Positions 1-9,722 of a stretch of DNA of 64,000 bases are shown here, piece by piece. Positions within the stretch are counted from its first letter, which is position 1; every line of letters begins with the position of its first letter. Origin of the DNA: Nocardia elegans NBRC 108235 (GTDB lineage Bacteria; Actinomycetota; Actinomycetes; Mycobacteriales; Mycobacteriaceae); the NCBI RefSeq assembly GCF_001612845.1, contig NZ_BDBF01000033.1, forward strand, positions 1-64,000, read 5' to 3'. A program made the translations under genes and the position numbers. Under the pieces are notes generated by a model. That model was not told the DNA's origin, made no database searches, and was given only the letters and a program-made list of their open reading frames with translations.

Positions 1-123
1 TCCGACGGCGCGGCGATCGAGATGCGCGACGGTGACGACGAGGACCTCGAGCGTGCCGCGGCCAACCTCGGCATCAACCTGTCCCGCAACGAAGCTGCGA
101 CGGTCGACGACCTCGCGCAGTAG
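1..123 (+). CDS. rpoB: RNA polymerase beta subunit, C-terminal end (partial)
   Basis: The window opens inside a reading frame that ends at a TAG at 121-123. Its last 40 codons encode an acidic tail that includes EDLERAAANLGINLSRNE, typical of the C-terminus of actinobacterial RpoB. It lies 128 bp upstream of rpoC on the same strand, the universal rpoB-rpoC order, so co-transcription is expected. RpoB forms most of the catalytic cleft with RpoC. Only the tail is visible, so nothing can be said about the rifampicin-binding region. The identification rests mainly on position and on the tail sequence. Confidence 0.9.
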   Translation, partial: SDGAAIEMRDGDDEDLERAAANLGINLSRNEAATVDDLAQ

Positions 124-251
124 CCGATCGGTCCCGGCGCCCGCATTGGGCGCCGGGGCATAGTTTCCCGCTCCGCGGAAGTGGTCCGCCACGGCGGACG
201 AACTAGCGAACTTTGCTCGATACTGAACCCGAACAGGGGAAAGGAAGTTAC

Positions 252-3200
252 GTGCTAGACGTCAACTTCTTCGATGAACTCCGGATCGGCCTGGCGACCG
301 CCGAAGACATTCGCAACTGGTCCTACGGTGAGGTCAAGAAGCCGGAGACCATCAACTACCGCACGCTCAAGCCGGAGAAGGACGGCTTGTTCTGCGAGAA
401 GATCTTCGGTCCCACCCGGGACTGGGAATGCTACTGCGGCAAGTACAAGCGCGTCCGCTTCAAGGGCATCATCTGTGAGCGCTGTGGCGTCGAGGTGACT
501 CGCGCCAAGGTGCGTCGTGAGCGGATGGGCCACATCGAGCTGGCCGCGCCGGTCACCCACATCTGGTACTTCAAGGGTGTGCCGAGCCGCCTCGGTTACC
601 TGCTGGACCTGGCGCCGAAGGATCTCGAGAAGATCATCTACTTCGCCGCCTACGTCATCACCACCGTCGACGAGGATCTGCGCCACAACGAGCTGTCCAC
701 GCTCGAGGCGGAGATGGAGGTCGAGAAGAAGGCGATTGCCGACCAGCGCGATGCCGACCTGGAGGCCCGCGCCCAGAAGCTCGAGGCCGACCTGGCCGAG
801 CTCGAGGCCGAGGGTGCCAAGTCCGACGTCCGCCGCAAGGTCAAGGACGGCGGCGAGCGCGAGATGCGCCAGCTGCGCGACCGTGCCCAGCGCGAGCTGG
901 ACCGGCTCGACGAGATCTGGACCACCTTCACCAAGCTGGCTCCCAAGCAGCTGATCGTGGACGAGGTCCTCTACCGCGAGCTGCAGGACCGCTACGGCGA
1001 GTACTTCACCGGCGCGATGGGTGCCGAAGCCATCCAGAAGCTGATGGAGAACTTCGACATCGACGCCGAGGCCGAGAACCTGCGCGAAACCATTCGCACC
1101 GGTAAGGGCCAGAAGAAGCTGCGCGCGCTCAAGCGCCTGAAGGTCGTCGCGGCCTTCCAGGCCAACGGCAACTCGCCGATGGGCATGGTCCTCGACGCCG
1201 TTCCGGTGATCCCGCCGGAGCTGCGCCCGATGGTTCAGCTCGACGGTGGCCGCTTCGCCACCTCCGACCTGAACGACCTGTACCGCCGCGTGATCAACCG
1301 CAACAACCGCCTCAAGCGACTGATCGACCTCGGCGCCCCCGAGATCATCGTCAACAACGAGAAGCGGATGCTGCAGGAGTCCGTGGACGCGCTGTTCGAC
1401 AACGGCCGTCGCGGTCGCCCGGTGACCGGGCCCGGTAACCGCCCGCTGAAGTCCCTGAGCGATCTGCTCAAGGGTAAGCAGGGTCGTTTCCGTCAGAACC
1501 TGCTCGGTAAGCGCGTCGACTACTCCGGCCGTTCGGTCATCGTCGTCGGTCCGCAGCTGAAGCTGCACCAGTGTGGTCTGCCCAAGCTGATGGCGCTGGA
1601 GCTGTTCAAGCCGTTCGTGATGAAGCGTCTGGTCGACCTGAACCACGCGCAGAACATCAAGTCCGCCAAGCGGATGGTCGAGCGGCAGCGTGCCCAGGTG
1701 TGGGACGTCCTCGAAGAGGTCATCGCCGAGCACCCGGTCATGCTGAACCGTGCGCCCACGCTGCACCGCCTGGGTATCCAGGCCTTCGAGCCGCTGCTGG
1801 TCGAAGGTAAGGCCATCCAGCTGCACCCGCTGGTCTGTGAGGCCTTCAACGCCGACTTCGACGGTGACCAGATGGCCGTGCACCTGCCGCTGTCGGCGGA
1901 GGCGCAGGCCGAGGCCCGCATCCTGATGCTGTCGTCGAACAACATCCTGTCCCCGGCGTCCGGCCGCCCGCTGGCCATGCCGCGTCTGGACATGGTGACC
2001 GGTCTGTACTACCTGACCCGCCTGGAAGAGGGCGCCAAAGGCGAGTACCGGCCTGCCACCGCGGATGCTCCCGAGCAGGGCGTCTACGCGTCGCCGGCCG
2101 AGGCCCAGATGGCCGTCGACCGCGGCGAGCTGACGGTTCGCTCGCTGATCAAGGTGCGCCTGACCGATCAGCGCCCGCCGAAGGACATCGAGGCGGAGCT
2201 GTTCCCCGAGGGCTGGCAGCGCGGCGACGCGTGGCTGTGCGAGACCACCCTGGGCCGGGTCATCTTCAACGAGCTGCTGCCGGCGGACTACGCGTTCATC
2301 AACGAGCAGATGCCGAAGAAGCGGCAGGCGACGATCATCAACGATCTCGCCGAGCGCTACCCGATGATCGTGGTCGCGCAGACCGTCGACAAGCTCAAGG
2401 ACGCCGGCTTCTACTGGGCCACGCGTTCGGGTGTCACCGTCTCCATGTCGGACGTTCTCGTTCCGCCGGAGAAGGCCGAGATCATGGAGCGCTACGAGGC
2501 GCAGTCCGACCAGATCGAGAAGAAGTACCAGCGTGGTGCTCTCGACCACCAGGAGCGCAACAACGCCCTGGTCAAGATCTGGCAGGAAGCGACCGAAGAG
2601 GTCGGTAAGGCGCTGCGTGCGCACTACCCGGCCGACAACCCGATCATCACGATCGTCGATTCGGGCGCCACGGGTAACTTCACCCAGACTCGTACCCTCG
2701 CGGGCATGAAGGGTCTGGTGACCAACCCGAAGGGTGAGTTCATTCCGCGGCCGATCAAGTCCTCGTTCCGTGAGGGCCTGACCGTTCTGGAGTACTTCAT
2801 CAACACCCACGGTGCGCGAAAGGGTCTGGCCGACACCGCGCTTCGTACCGCCGACTCGGGTTACCTGACCCGTCGTCTGGTGGACGTGTCGCAGGACGTC
2901 ATCGTGCGCGAGACGGACTGTGGCACCGAGCGCGGCATCCTCGTCGCGATCGCCGAGAAGCAGCCCGACGGCCTGCTCATCCGCGATCCGCACGTGGAGA
3001 CCAGCACCTACGCCCGGACGCTGGCCGCCGACGCGGTCGACGCCAACGGCAACGTCATCGTCGAGAAGGGGCACGACCTCGGCGACCCCGCCATCGAGGC
3101 GCTGCTCGAGGCCGGCATCACCGACGTCAAGGTCCGCTCGGTGCTCACCTGCACCACCGGCACCGGCGTGTGTGCGACCTGCTACGGCCGCTCGATGGCG

Positions 3201-4205
3201 ACCGGCAAGCTGGTCGACATCGGTGAGGCCGTCGGTATCGTCGCCGCCCAGTCCATCGGTGAGCCCGGTACCCAGCTGACCATGCGTACCTTCCACCAGG
3301 GTGGTGTCGCGGGTGACGACATCACCGGCGGTCTGCCCCGTGTGCAGGAGCTCTTCGAGGCTCGTGTGCCCAAGGGCAAGGCGCCGATCGCGGAGGTCTC
3401 GGGCCGGGTGCGGCTCGAGGACGACGACCGCTTCTACAAGATCACCATCATCCCGGACGACGGTTCGGACGAGGTGGTCTACGACAAGCTGTCGAAGCGT
3501 CAGCGTCTGCGGGTGTTCAAGCACGAGGACGGCTCCGAGCGTCTGCTCGCCGACGGCGACCACGTCGAGGTCGGCCAGCAGCTGCTGGAGGGCTCGGCCG
3601 ATCCGCACGAGGTGCTGCGTGTGATGGGCCCGCGACAGGTGCAGATCCACCTGGTCCACGAGGTCCAGGAGGTCTACCGGTCGCAGGGTGTGTCCATCCA
3701 CGACAAGCACATCGAGGTCATCGTTCGCCAGATGCTGCGCCGCGTAACCATCATCGACTCGGGTGCGACGGAGTTCCTGCCCGGTTCGCTGGTGGAGCGC
3801 TCGGAGTTCGAGGCGTCCAACCGCCGCGTCGTCGCCGAGGGTGGCGAGCCCGCGTCGGGTCGCCCGGTGCTGATGGGTATCACCAAGGCGTCGCTGGCCA
3901 CCGATTCGTGGCTGTCGGCGGCCTCCTTCCAGGAGACGACTCGTGTCTTGACGGACGCGGCGATCAACTGCCGCTCCGACAAGCTGATCGGCCTGAAGGA
4001 GAACGTGATCATCGGTAAGCTGATCCCGGCCGGTACCGGTATCAACCGCTACCGCAACATCCAGGTGCAGCCGACCGAAGAGGCCCGTGCCGCGGCGTAC
4101 GCGGTGCCGTCCTACGACGACACCTACTACAGCCCCGAGGGCTTCGGCACCACCACCGGTGCCGCGGTCCCGCTGGACGACTACGGTTTCAGCGACTACC
4201 GGTAA
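252..4205 (+). CDS. rpoC: DNA-directed RNA polymerase beta' subunit
   Basis: This is the 1,317-aa beta' subunit, which carries the catalytic centre of transcription. I start it at GTG 252 (VLDVNFFDELRIG), behind a GGAAG ribosome site; an in-frame TTG at 213 would add 13 unconserved residues. The N-terminal zinc site is Cys60, Cys62, Cys75 and Cys78. The NADFDGD loop places the Mg-binding aspartates at 535, 537 and 539, the same numbers as in M. tuberculosis. A second zinc site is built from a CGTERG segment and a CxxxxxxCxxC segment near residues 970-980. The length is normal for actinobacteria, and the gene follows rpoB and ends in a strong hairpin. Confidence 0.99.
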   Translation: MLDVNFFDELRIGLATAEDIRNWSYGEVKKPETINYRTLKPEKDGLFCEKIFGPTRDWECYCGKYKRVRFKGIICERCGVEVTRAKVRRERMGHIELAAPVTHIWYFKGVPSRLGYLLDLAPKDLEKIIYFAAYVITTVDEDLRHNELSTLEAEMEVEKKAIADQRDADLEARAQKLEADLAELEAEGAKSDVRRKVKDGGEREMRQLRDRAQRELDRLDEIWTTFTKLAPKQLIVDEVLYRELQDRYGEYFTGAMGAEAIQKLMENFDIDAEAENLRETIRTGKGQKKLRALKRLKVVAAFQANGNSPMGMVLDAVPVIPPELRPMVQLDGGRFATSDLNDLYRRVINRNNRLKRLIDLGAPEIIVNNEKRMLQESVDALFDNGRRGRPVTGPGNRPLKSLSDLLKGKQGRFRQNLLGKRVDYSGRSVIVVGPQLKLHQCGLPKLMALELFKPFVMKRLVDLNHAQNIKSAKRMVERQRAQVWDVLEEVIAEHPVMLNRAPTLHRLGIQAFEPLLVEGKAIQLHPLVCEAFNADFDGDQMAVHLPLSAEAQAEARILMLSSNNILSPASGRPLAMPRLDMVTGLYYLTRLEEGAKGEYRPATADAPEQGVYASPAEAQMAVDRGELTVRSLIKVRLTDQRPPKDIEAELFPEGWQRGDAWLCETTLGRVIFNELLPADYAFINEQMPKKRQATIINDLAERYPMIVVAQTVDKLKDAGFYWATRSGVTVSMSDVLVPPEKAEIMERYEAQSDQIEKKYQRGALDHQERNNALVKIWQEATEEVGKALRAHYPADNPIITIVDSGATGNFTQTRTLAGMKGLVTNPKGEFIPRPIKSSFREGLTVLEYFINTHGARKGLADTALRTADSGYLTRRLVDVSQDVIVRETDCGTERGILVAIAEKQPDGLLIRDPHVETSTYARTLAADAVDANGNVIVEKGHDLGDPAIEALLEAGITDVKVRSVLTCTTGTGVCATCYGRSMATGKLVDIGEAVGIVAAQSIGEPGTQLTMRTFHQGGVAGDDITGGLPRVQELFEARVPKGKAPIAEVSGRVRLEDDDRFYKITIIPDDGSDEVVYDKLSKRQRLRVFKHEDGSERLLADGDHVEVGQQLLEGSADPHEVLRVMGPRQVQIHLVHEVQEVYRSQGVSIHDKHIEVIVRQMLRRVTIIDSGATEFLPGSLVERSEFEASNRRVVAEGGEPASGRPVLMGITKASLATDSWLSAASFQETTRVLTDAAINCRSDKLIGLKENVIIGKLIPAGTGINRYRNIQVQPTEEARAAAYAVPSYDDTYYSPEGFGTTTGAAVPLDDYGFSDYR

Positions 4206-4226
4206 TCCCGCGTAGTAAGGCACTTC

Positions 4227-4254
4227 GCCCCGCCTCGGTCATCCGAGGCGGGGC
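4227..4254 (+). terminator. Rho-independent-type terminator after rpoC
   Basis: A perfect 12-bp stem (GCCCCGCCTCGG / CCGAGGCGGGGC) with a TCAT loop starts 22 bp after the rpoC stop and is followed by a short T-containing tract (GTTGTCGT). It sits between rpoC and the convergent hydrolase gene, so it can serve both directions. The U-tract is weak, as is usual in actinobacteria. Confidence 0.85.
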
Positions 4255-4284
4255 GTTGTCGTATCGGCCGGGTCGGCCGGTGAG

Positions 4285-5142
4285 CTAGGGCTCGTCGGGC
4301 GAGGGCCGGTCGGGCGCGTGGTCGCGGGAATCGAGCAATCGCGTGCGAAGGTGCTCGAGAACCAGGTCGAGCGCCTGCCGGGTCGGATGGCCGGGCGTGT
4401 CGACGAGGTGTTCGGTCAGTACCGAATGCGGCGGCGTCGGCGCGTCCGGATTCGCATCCTCGGGGTCCAGCTCCACTGCCACGAAGGTCGGGCCCAATTG
4501 TCTGCGCAGCGAGGCGAATCGTTCCTCCGGGACCAGTCGATCGCCGCGGAATCGCAGGCCGAGGACGCCGAGGCCCTGCGCGCATCGTTGCTGAATGCGC
4601 GCGAGATCCGCAGTGCCGATACCGATTTCGGCACGTCGGCGGCGCGTGACCGGCACCGGCGTGGCCGGTTGCGACAGCACCGGCGCGAGCAGATGGTCGT
4701 CGGCGGCCATGGCGAGGGCGAATCCTCCGGTCAGGCACATGCCGACGGCCCCGATGCCCGGCCCGCCGCAACGCCGGTGTTCGGCGGCGCCCAGGGCGCG
4801 CAACCAGGTCGTGATGGGTGAGGCCCCCGGGCCGGCCAGCATGCTGAACTCTCGTCCGATGCAGAGCCGGGCCATGGCGCCGACACCGTAGGCCGCGCTG
4901 CTCAGCAGGCCGTGAGCGGCGGGGTTCGGATCGCGTCCGGCCGTGCCGAACATATCCGGTAGCACCGCGGTCAGGCCGAGATCGCGTACCCGGCGGGCGA
5001 ATTCGGCGACCTTCGGCGTGATGCCGGGGACCTCGGTCATCACGATCACCGCCGGGCCCGATCCCGATCTGAGTATCGGGTGGCTGATGCCCATGTGACT
5101 GAACGATTCGCGCGTGAAGTCGATCAGGGGATCGTCGGCCAT
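4285..5142 (-). CDS. Dienelactone hydrolase family protein
   Basis: This is a 285-aa alpha/beta-hydrolase. The nucleophile motif GMCLTGG puts a cysteine at residue 136, as in dienelactone hydrolases (G-x-C-x-G-G), instead of the serine of ordinary esterases. A preceding PGITPKVAEFARRVRDLGL segment and a C-terminal His region also fit the family, whose type enzyme opens dienelactone rings in aromatic degradation. The physiological substrate here is unknown. The ATG at 5142 lies inside the end of the upstream tetR gene (19-bp overlap), which implies one transcript and translational coupling. The same frame stays open upstream to 5592, but that part is antisense-quality sequence. Confidence 0.85.
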   Translation of the reverse strand: MADDPLIDFTRESFSHMGISHPILRSGSGPAVIVMTEVPGITPKVAEFARRVRDLGLTAVLPDMFGTAGRDPNPAAHGLLSSAAYGVGAMARLCIGREFSMLAGPGASPITTWLRALGAAEHRRCGGPGIGAVGMCLTGGFALAMAADDHLLAPVLSQPATPVPVTRRRRAEIGIGTADLARIQQRCAQGLGVLGLRFRGDRLVPEERFASLRRQLGPTFVAVELDPEDANPDAPTPPHSVLTEHLVDTPGHPTRQALDLVLEHLRTRLLDSRDHAPDRPSPDEP

Positions 5143-5780
5143 GATGTCTCCGTGGCTCGGGCCTGCGCGTCGAAGGTGCGGCGGGCGGCGATGAACAGGG
5201 TGGTGCAGACGTCGGTGAGCGCGGCGGGGGATTGCGGGCTGCCGCCCATCAGCCAGTCGACCAGGAGATGGTTGACGCCGCCGACGAGGGCGACCGCGGC
5301 CGAATGTTGTTCGAGCGACAGCGGTTCGGCGCGGGTGGCGGCCCAGGCGGCGGTGACGATCTCGGCGAATTCGCGCAGCACCTCGTGGCGGCGTTCCTCC
5401 ATGGCGGGGGATACGCCGACGGCCTCGATCAGGGCCACCCTGGCAAGCCGCCGATCCTCGGTCAGATTTCCGATGAACGTCTGCAATCCGGCGCGGGTCT
5501 GGGCGTCGATGTCGTCGCCCGCGGAGGTCATCGCGGCCACGGTCGCGGCGCGCACCCGCGTCACGACTTCGGAATACAGGGCGGCCAGGCAACTTTCGCG
5601 GTCGGTGAAGGATTCGTAGAAGTAGCGTTCGGTGAGTCGTGCGGCCCGGCAGATCTGTTTGACCGAACTGCCCGCATACCCGGTGGTGCCGAAAACCTCC
5701 AGCGCGGCCTCCAGGATCGCCGCGCGCCGCTGCAGGCGGCGCTCGTCCGGCATCAGTCCCTGATACTTCCGTCCCGGCAT
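5124..5780 (-). CDS. TetR-family transcriptional regulator
   Basis: This 218-aa regulator has an N-terminal TetR helix-turn-helix (RRAAILEAALEVFGTTGYAG, then VKQICRAARLTERYFYESFTDRE at about residues 30-60). The C-terminal ligand domain is unassigned. I start it at ATG 5780, just behind an AGGGG; an upstream in-frame start at 5813 is possible. The gene overlaps the dienelactone hydrolase that follows and is divergent from the SDR gene at 5862. A plausible role is control of both units from the 81-bp gap between them. I could not pick out a clear palindrome there. Confidence 0.9.
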   Translation of the reverse strand: MPGRKYQGLMPDERRLQRRAAILEAALEVFGTTGYAGSSVKQICRAARLTERYFYESFTDRESCLAALYSEVVTRVRAATVAAMTSAGDDIDAQTRAGLQTFIGNLTEDRRLARVALIEAVGVSPAMEERRHEVLREFAEIVTAAWAATRAEPLSLEQHSAAVALVGGVNHLLVDWLMGGSPQSPAALTDVCTTLFIAARRTFDAQARATETSWPTIP

Positions 5781-5861
5781 GCCCCTGTCCTTACGTCCCG
5801 GCCTATGGCACACTAGAGCATCGTTGCTGATACGCAGGCATGTCAGAATGGAGAATCATCC

Positions 5862-6704
5862 ATGACCTCACCGATTGCCGGTCGTGTCGTCGCGGTGACC
5901 GGCGGGGCGCGGGGCATAGGCCGGGAGATCGCGCGCGTGCTCGCCGAGGCCGGTGCCCGGGTTGCCATCGGCGACCGGGACGAACCGGCGGCCGTTGCCA
6001 CCGCGGCCGAATTGTCCGGTACCGTGCGCGGTTTCGCGCTCGACGTCACCGACACGGACTCCTTCCGCGGCTTCGTCGCCGCAGTGGAATCGCTGTGGGG
6101 TCCGATCGACGTGCTGGTCAACAATGCCGGTGTGATGTGGGTGGGCCCGTTCGACGCGGAGCCCGAGGTCGCGACCGTGCGCATGCTGGAGGTCAATCTG
6201 CACGGCGTCATTCGCGGCGTGCGGCTGGTCGCACCGGGCATGCGGGCGCGCGGGCAGGGCCACATCGTCACGATCGCCTCGGCCGCCGCGCGGTTGTCCC
6301 CGCCCGGCGAATCGACCTACGCCGCGACCAAACACGGGGTGCTCGGCTATCTGACCGGCGTGCGCGAGGAACTGCGCGGCAGCGGCGTGCGGATCTCGGT
6401 GATCATGCCGGGGGTGGTCGCGACCGAACTGGCCGCGGGAACCGCCACCGGCGCCGCGAAACTGCTCCAGCCCGCCGATGTCGCCCGCGCGGTGCTGCGG
6501 ACCCTCGAACACCCTCGTTTCGAGGTCACCGTGCCGCGATACATCGGTCCGCTCGTCCGGCTCGCCGAACTGCTCCCGCAGCGCCTGCGCGACCTGACCT
6601 TCCGGCGCCTGGTTCCCGATCAGGTCGCCGCGACCCGCGGTTCCACCACCCGCGCGGCCTACGAACGCGGCCTCGCCGATCCCGCCGGTGGGGACACCGC
6701 ATGA
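5862..6704 (+). CDS. Short-chain dehydrogenase/reductase
   Basis: This 280-aa SDR has the Rossmann glycine motif TGGARGIG at residues 13-20, NNAG at 87-90, and the catalytic YAATK with Tyr153 and Lys157. It should oxidise or reduce an alcohol/ketone pair with NAD(P)(H). The longer C-terminus (VPRYIGPLVRLAELLPQ) resembles lipid- or steroid-type SDRs of mycobacteria, but the substrate cannot be read from the sequence. The start is supported by GGAGA 7 nt upstream. The gene is divergent from the tetR/hydrolase pair and is probably regulated by it. Confidence 0.9.
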   Translation: MTSPIAGRVVAVTGGARGIGREIARVLAEAGARVAIGDRDEPAAVATAAELSGTVRGFALDVTDTDSFRGFVAAVESLWGPIDVLVNNAGVMWVGPFDAEPEVATVRMLEVNLHGVIRGVRLVAPGMRARGQGHIVTIASAAARLSPPGESTYAATKHGVLGYLTGVREELRGSGVRISVIMPGVVATELAAGTATGAAKLLQPADVARAVLRTLEHPRFEVTVPRYIGPLVRLAELLPQRLRDLTFRRLVPDQVAATRGSTTRAAYERGLADPAGGDTA

Positions 6705-6786
6705 CGCCCTACCCGTCCGCTCGCTGATTCGGGCGACCCACAGACCGCGTCGGCGCAGCATTGAGCCGCCCGCGCCGACGCATCCG

Positions 6787-6820
6787 GCCTGCCGGTTCCG
6801 GTCGACCGGAACCGGCAGGC
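6787..6820. terminator. Bidirectional terminator, 34-bp perfect palindrome
   Basis: The 34 bases 6787-6820 equal their own reverse complement, with centre GTCGAC. The segment lies between the converging SDR (+) and UvrA-like (-) genes, so a hairpin forms in either transcript. There is no long T-run on either side, as is common for high-GC terminators. A protein-binding site is a less likely alternative. Confidence 0.75.
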
Positions 6821-6857
6821 GCTCGGAGAAGCGATCGCTGTCGCGGTGGGTCGCGAA

Positions 6858-9233
6858 TTACCCGCCGACGTAGGCGGCGAGGTGTTCGCCGGTGAGCGTC
6901 GAGCGATCGGCGACCAGATCGGCCGGCGTTCCCTCGAAGACGATGCGCCCGCCGTCGTGGCCGGCCCCGGGACCGAGGTCGATGATCCAGTCGGCATGCG
7001 CCATGACCGCCTGGTGGTGTTCGATGACGATCACCGATTTGCCCGAGTCCACGAGGCGGTCGAGCAGGCCGAGCAGGTTCTCCACATCCGCGAGATGCAG
7101 GCCCGTGGTCGGCTCGTCGAGAACGTAGATCCCGCCCTTCTCGCCCATGTGGGTGGCGAGTTTGATGCGCTGGCGTTCACCGCCCGACAGCGTGGTGAGG
7201 GGCTGGCCCAGTTTCAGATAGCCGAGTCCGACATCGCCGAGGCGCTGCAGAATCTTGTGTGCCGCCGGAAGTTTCGCCTCACCCGCGCCGAAGAACTCCT
7301 CGGCTTCGGCCACCGACATCTCCAGCACCTCGCTGATGTTGCGGCCGCCGAGGTGATAGTCCAGAACCGCCGCCTGGAAGCGTTTGCCGTCGCATTCCTC
7401 GCAGGTGGTCGCGACGCCGGCCATCATCGCCAGATCGGTGTAGATCACGCCGGCGCCGTTGCAGGTGGGGCACGCGCCTTCGGAGTTCGCGCTGAACAGC
7501 GCCGGCTTGACGCCGTTGGCCTTGGCGAATGCCTTGCGGATCGGCTCGAGCAGTCCGGTGTAGGTGGCCGGATTACTACGCCGGGAGCCGCGAATCGCGC
7601 CCTGGTCGACCACCACGACATCGTCGCGGTCGGCGACCGACCCGTGGATGAGCGAACTCTTACCGGATCCGGCCACGCCGGTGATCACACACAGCACCCC
7701 GAGCGGGATGTCGACGTCGACATCCTTCAGGTTGTGGGTGGAGGCGCCGCGAATCTCCAACGCGCCGGCCGACTTCCGGGGCGCGTCCTTGAGTTTCGCC
7801 CGATCGTCGAGATGGCGGCCGGTGATCGTGTCGCTGGCGCGCAGACCCTCGAGATCGCCCTCGAAGCAGACTGTGCCGCCTTGGCTTCCGGCCCCCGGAC
7901 CCAGATCGACGATATGGTCGGCGATCGCGATCGCTTCCGGCTTGTGCTCCACCACCAACACCGTGTTGCCCTTGTCGCGCAACTGCAGCAGCAGGTTGTT
8001 CATTCGCTCGATATCGTGCGGATGCAGGCCGATGGTGGGCTCGTCGAAGACGTAGGTGACATCGGTCAGGGACGAGCCGAGGTGGCGAATCATCTTGGTG
8101 CGCTGTGCTTCACCGCCGGAGAGCGTGCCCGCTGGCCGATCCAGTGACAAGTAGCCGAGGCCGATCTCGGTGAACGAGTCGAGCAGGTGCTGCAGACCCT
8201 TCAGCAGCGGCGCGACCGACGGCTCGTCGAGTTCGCGCACCCATTCGGCGAGATCGCTGATCTGCATCCGGCAGACGTCGGCGATGCTCTTGTCGCCGAT
8301 CTTCGAGGACCGGGCCTCGGCGCTGAGCCGGGTGCCCTCACATTCCGGGCAGGTCGTGAAGGTCACCGCACGCTCGACGAACGCGCGGATATGCGGTTGC
8401 AGCGAATCGACATCCTTGGACAGCATCGACTTCTGGATCTTCGGGACCAGCCCCTCGTAGGTGAGGTTGATGCCCTCGACCTTGATCTTGGTCGGCTCCT
8501 TGTAGAGCAGGTCGTGCAGTTCGCGCTTGTTGTACTTGCGGATCGGCTTGTCGGGGTCGAACAGCCCGCAACCGCGGTAGATGCGGCCGAACCAGCCGTC
8601 CATGCTGTAGCCGGGGATGGTGAGCGCACCCTCGTTGAGCGACAGGCTCTCGTCGTAGAGGGCGGTCAGGTCGAAATCGGTGACCGAGCCCATGCCCTCA
8701 CAGCGCGGGCACATACCGCCGAGCCGGTGGAAGGTCGCCTTTTCGGCCTTGGTCTTACCGCCACGCTCGACGGTGATCGCACCGCTGGCGGTCACCGAGG
8801 GCACATTGAACGAATAGGCGTTCGGCGAGCCGATCTGCGGCTGGGCGAGGCGGCTGAACAGGATGCGCAACATCGCGTTGGCGTCGGTGGCGGTGCCGAC
8901 CGTGGAGCGGGGGTTGGCGCCCATCCGCTCCTGGTCGACCGAGATCGCGGTGGTGAGGCCGTCCAGGAAGTCGACCTCAGGCCGCGACAGCGTCGGCATG
9001 AAGCCTTGGACGAAGGCGCTGTAGGTCTCGTTGATCATCCGCTGCGATTCCGCGGCGATGGTGCCGAAGACCAGCGAACTCTTCCCCGATCCCGAGACGC
9101 CGGTGAAGACGGTCAGGCGACGCTTGGGAATTTCGACGCTGATGTCTTTGAGGTTGTTGACCCGCGCACCGTCTACGCGGATCAGGTCGTGGGTGTCGGC
9201 AACGTGCCGGTCCGGCGTCGAGGCCTTGCTCAT
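6858..9233 (-). CDS. UvrA-like ATPase without the UvrB-binding domain (class II UvrA)
   Basis: This 791-aa protein has two ABC ATPase cores: Walker A GVSGSGKSS at 45-53 and GVAGSGKSS later, signatures LSGGEAQR and LSGGERQR, and Walker B FDEPTIGLH and LDEPTTGLH. Zinc-type cysteine pairs occur (CPRC, CPEC, CPTC, CEEC). After NPRSTVGTATD the sequence goes almost directly to CPRCEGMG, so the roughly 150-residue UvrB-binding region of true UvrA (about 950 aa) is missing. Such class II proteins (UvrA2, DrrC) are linked to drug or damage tolerance. It lies downstream of VOC and AraC genes on the same strand, which suggests a resistance-type island. It is not the housekeeping uvrA. Confidence 0.9.
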   Translation of the reverse strand: MSKASTPDRHVADTHDLIRVDGARVNNLKDISVEIPKRRLTVFTGVSGSGKSSLVFGTIAAESQRMINETYSAFVQGFMPTLSRPEVDFLDGLTTAISVDQERMGANPRSTVGTATDANAMLRILFSRLAQPQIGSPNAYSFNVPSVTASGAITVERGGKTKAEKATFHRLGGMCPRCEGMGSVTDFDLTALYDESLSLNEGALTIPGYSMDGWFGRIYRGCGLFDPDKPIRKYNKRELHDLLYKEPTKIKVEGINLTYEGLVPKIQKSMLSKDVDSLQPHIRAFVERAVTFTTCPECEGTRLSAEARSSKIGDKSIADVCRMQISDLAEWVRELDEPSVAPLLKGLQHLLDSFTEIGLGYLSLDRPAGTLSGGEAQRTKMIRHLGSSLTDVTYVFDEPTIGLHPHDIERMNNLLLQLRDKGNTVLVVEHKPEAIAIADHIVDLGPGAGSQGGTVCFEGDLEGLRASDTITGRHLDDRAKLKDAPRKSAGALEIRGASTHNLKDVDVDIPLGVLCVITGVAGSGKSSLIHGSVADRDDVVVVDQGAIRGSRRSNPATYTGLLEPIRKAFAKANGVKPALFSANSEGACPTCNGAGVIYTDLAMMAGVATTCEECDGKRFQAAVLDYHLGGRNISEVLEMSVAEAEEFFGAGEAKLPAAHKILQRLGDVGLGYLKLGQPLTTLSGGERQRIKLATHMGEKGGIYVLDEPTTGLHLADVENLLGLLDRLVDSGKSVIVIEHHQAVMAHADWIIDLGPGAGHDGGRIVFEGTPADLVADRSTLTGEHLAAYVGG

Positions 9234-9294
9234 GGTTTCTCCAATTTCGGGTGGGCGGCCTGGTCCGCCGGCCGGCTCGGTTGTCGGGGTCGGC

Positions 9295-9714
9295 TCAGGA
9301 GGCCTGTTGGATCCGCAGCAGATTGCCCGAGGGATCGCGGAACGCGCAGTCGCGCAGTCCGTAGGGCTGATCGGTCGGCTCCTGCACGACCTCGGCCCCG
9401 TTCGCCTGCAGCCGCTCGAACACCTCGTCGACGTTCTTGGTCGCCAGGTTGAGGCTGGCGAAGGTGCCCTTGGCCATCATCTCGGAGATGGTGCGCTGCT
9501 CTTCTTCCGTGACGCCGGGGGTGGCGTTCGGCGGGTAGAGCACGATCGAGATGTCCGGCTGTCCGGCGGGGCCGACCGTGATCCAGTGCATGCCCTTGAA
9601 GCCGACGTCGTTGCGCACCTCGAAGCCGAGCGTGTCGCGGTAGAACGTCAGCGCGGCCTCCGGATCGTCTTGCGGGAGGAAGGTGTCGTGAATGGTGATG
9701 TCCATGTCGCTCAC
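9295..9714 (-). CDS. VOC-family (glyoxalase/bleomycin-resistance-like) protein
   Basis: This 139-aa protein has the duplicated beta-alpha-beta VOC fold pattern: DPEAALTFYRDTLGFEVRNDV in the first half, and EVFERLQANGAEVVQEPTDQPYG and RDCAFRDPSGNLLRI in the second. Family members are metal-dependent lyases or dioxygenases, or drug-sequestering proteins; which applies here is open. I prefer GTG 9714, which has AGGA at proper spacing, over ATG 9705, which has none. It starts 8 bp after the AraC-type gene and 61 bp before the UvrA-like gene, so the three probably share a transcript. Confidence 0.88.
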   Translation of the reverse strand: MSDMDITIHDTFLPQDDPEAALTFYRDTLGFEVRNDVGFKGMHWITVGPAGQPDISIVLYPPNATPGVTEEEQRTISEMMAKGTFASLNLATKNVDEVFERLQANGAEVVQEPTDQPYGLRDCAFRDPSGNLLRIQQAS

Positions 9715-9722
9715 GCTAATTC

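Noticed and set aside
255..4223. 1,322-aa open frame on the minus strand across rpoC
   Set aside because: It is antisense to a certain gene. High-GC codon bias leaves stops rare in the opposite frame, and the composition is not protein-like.
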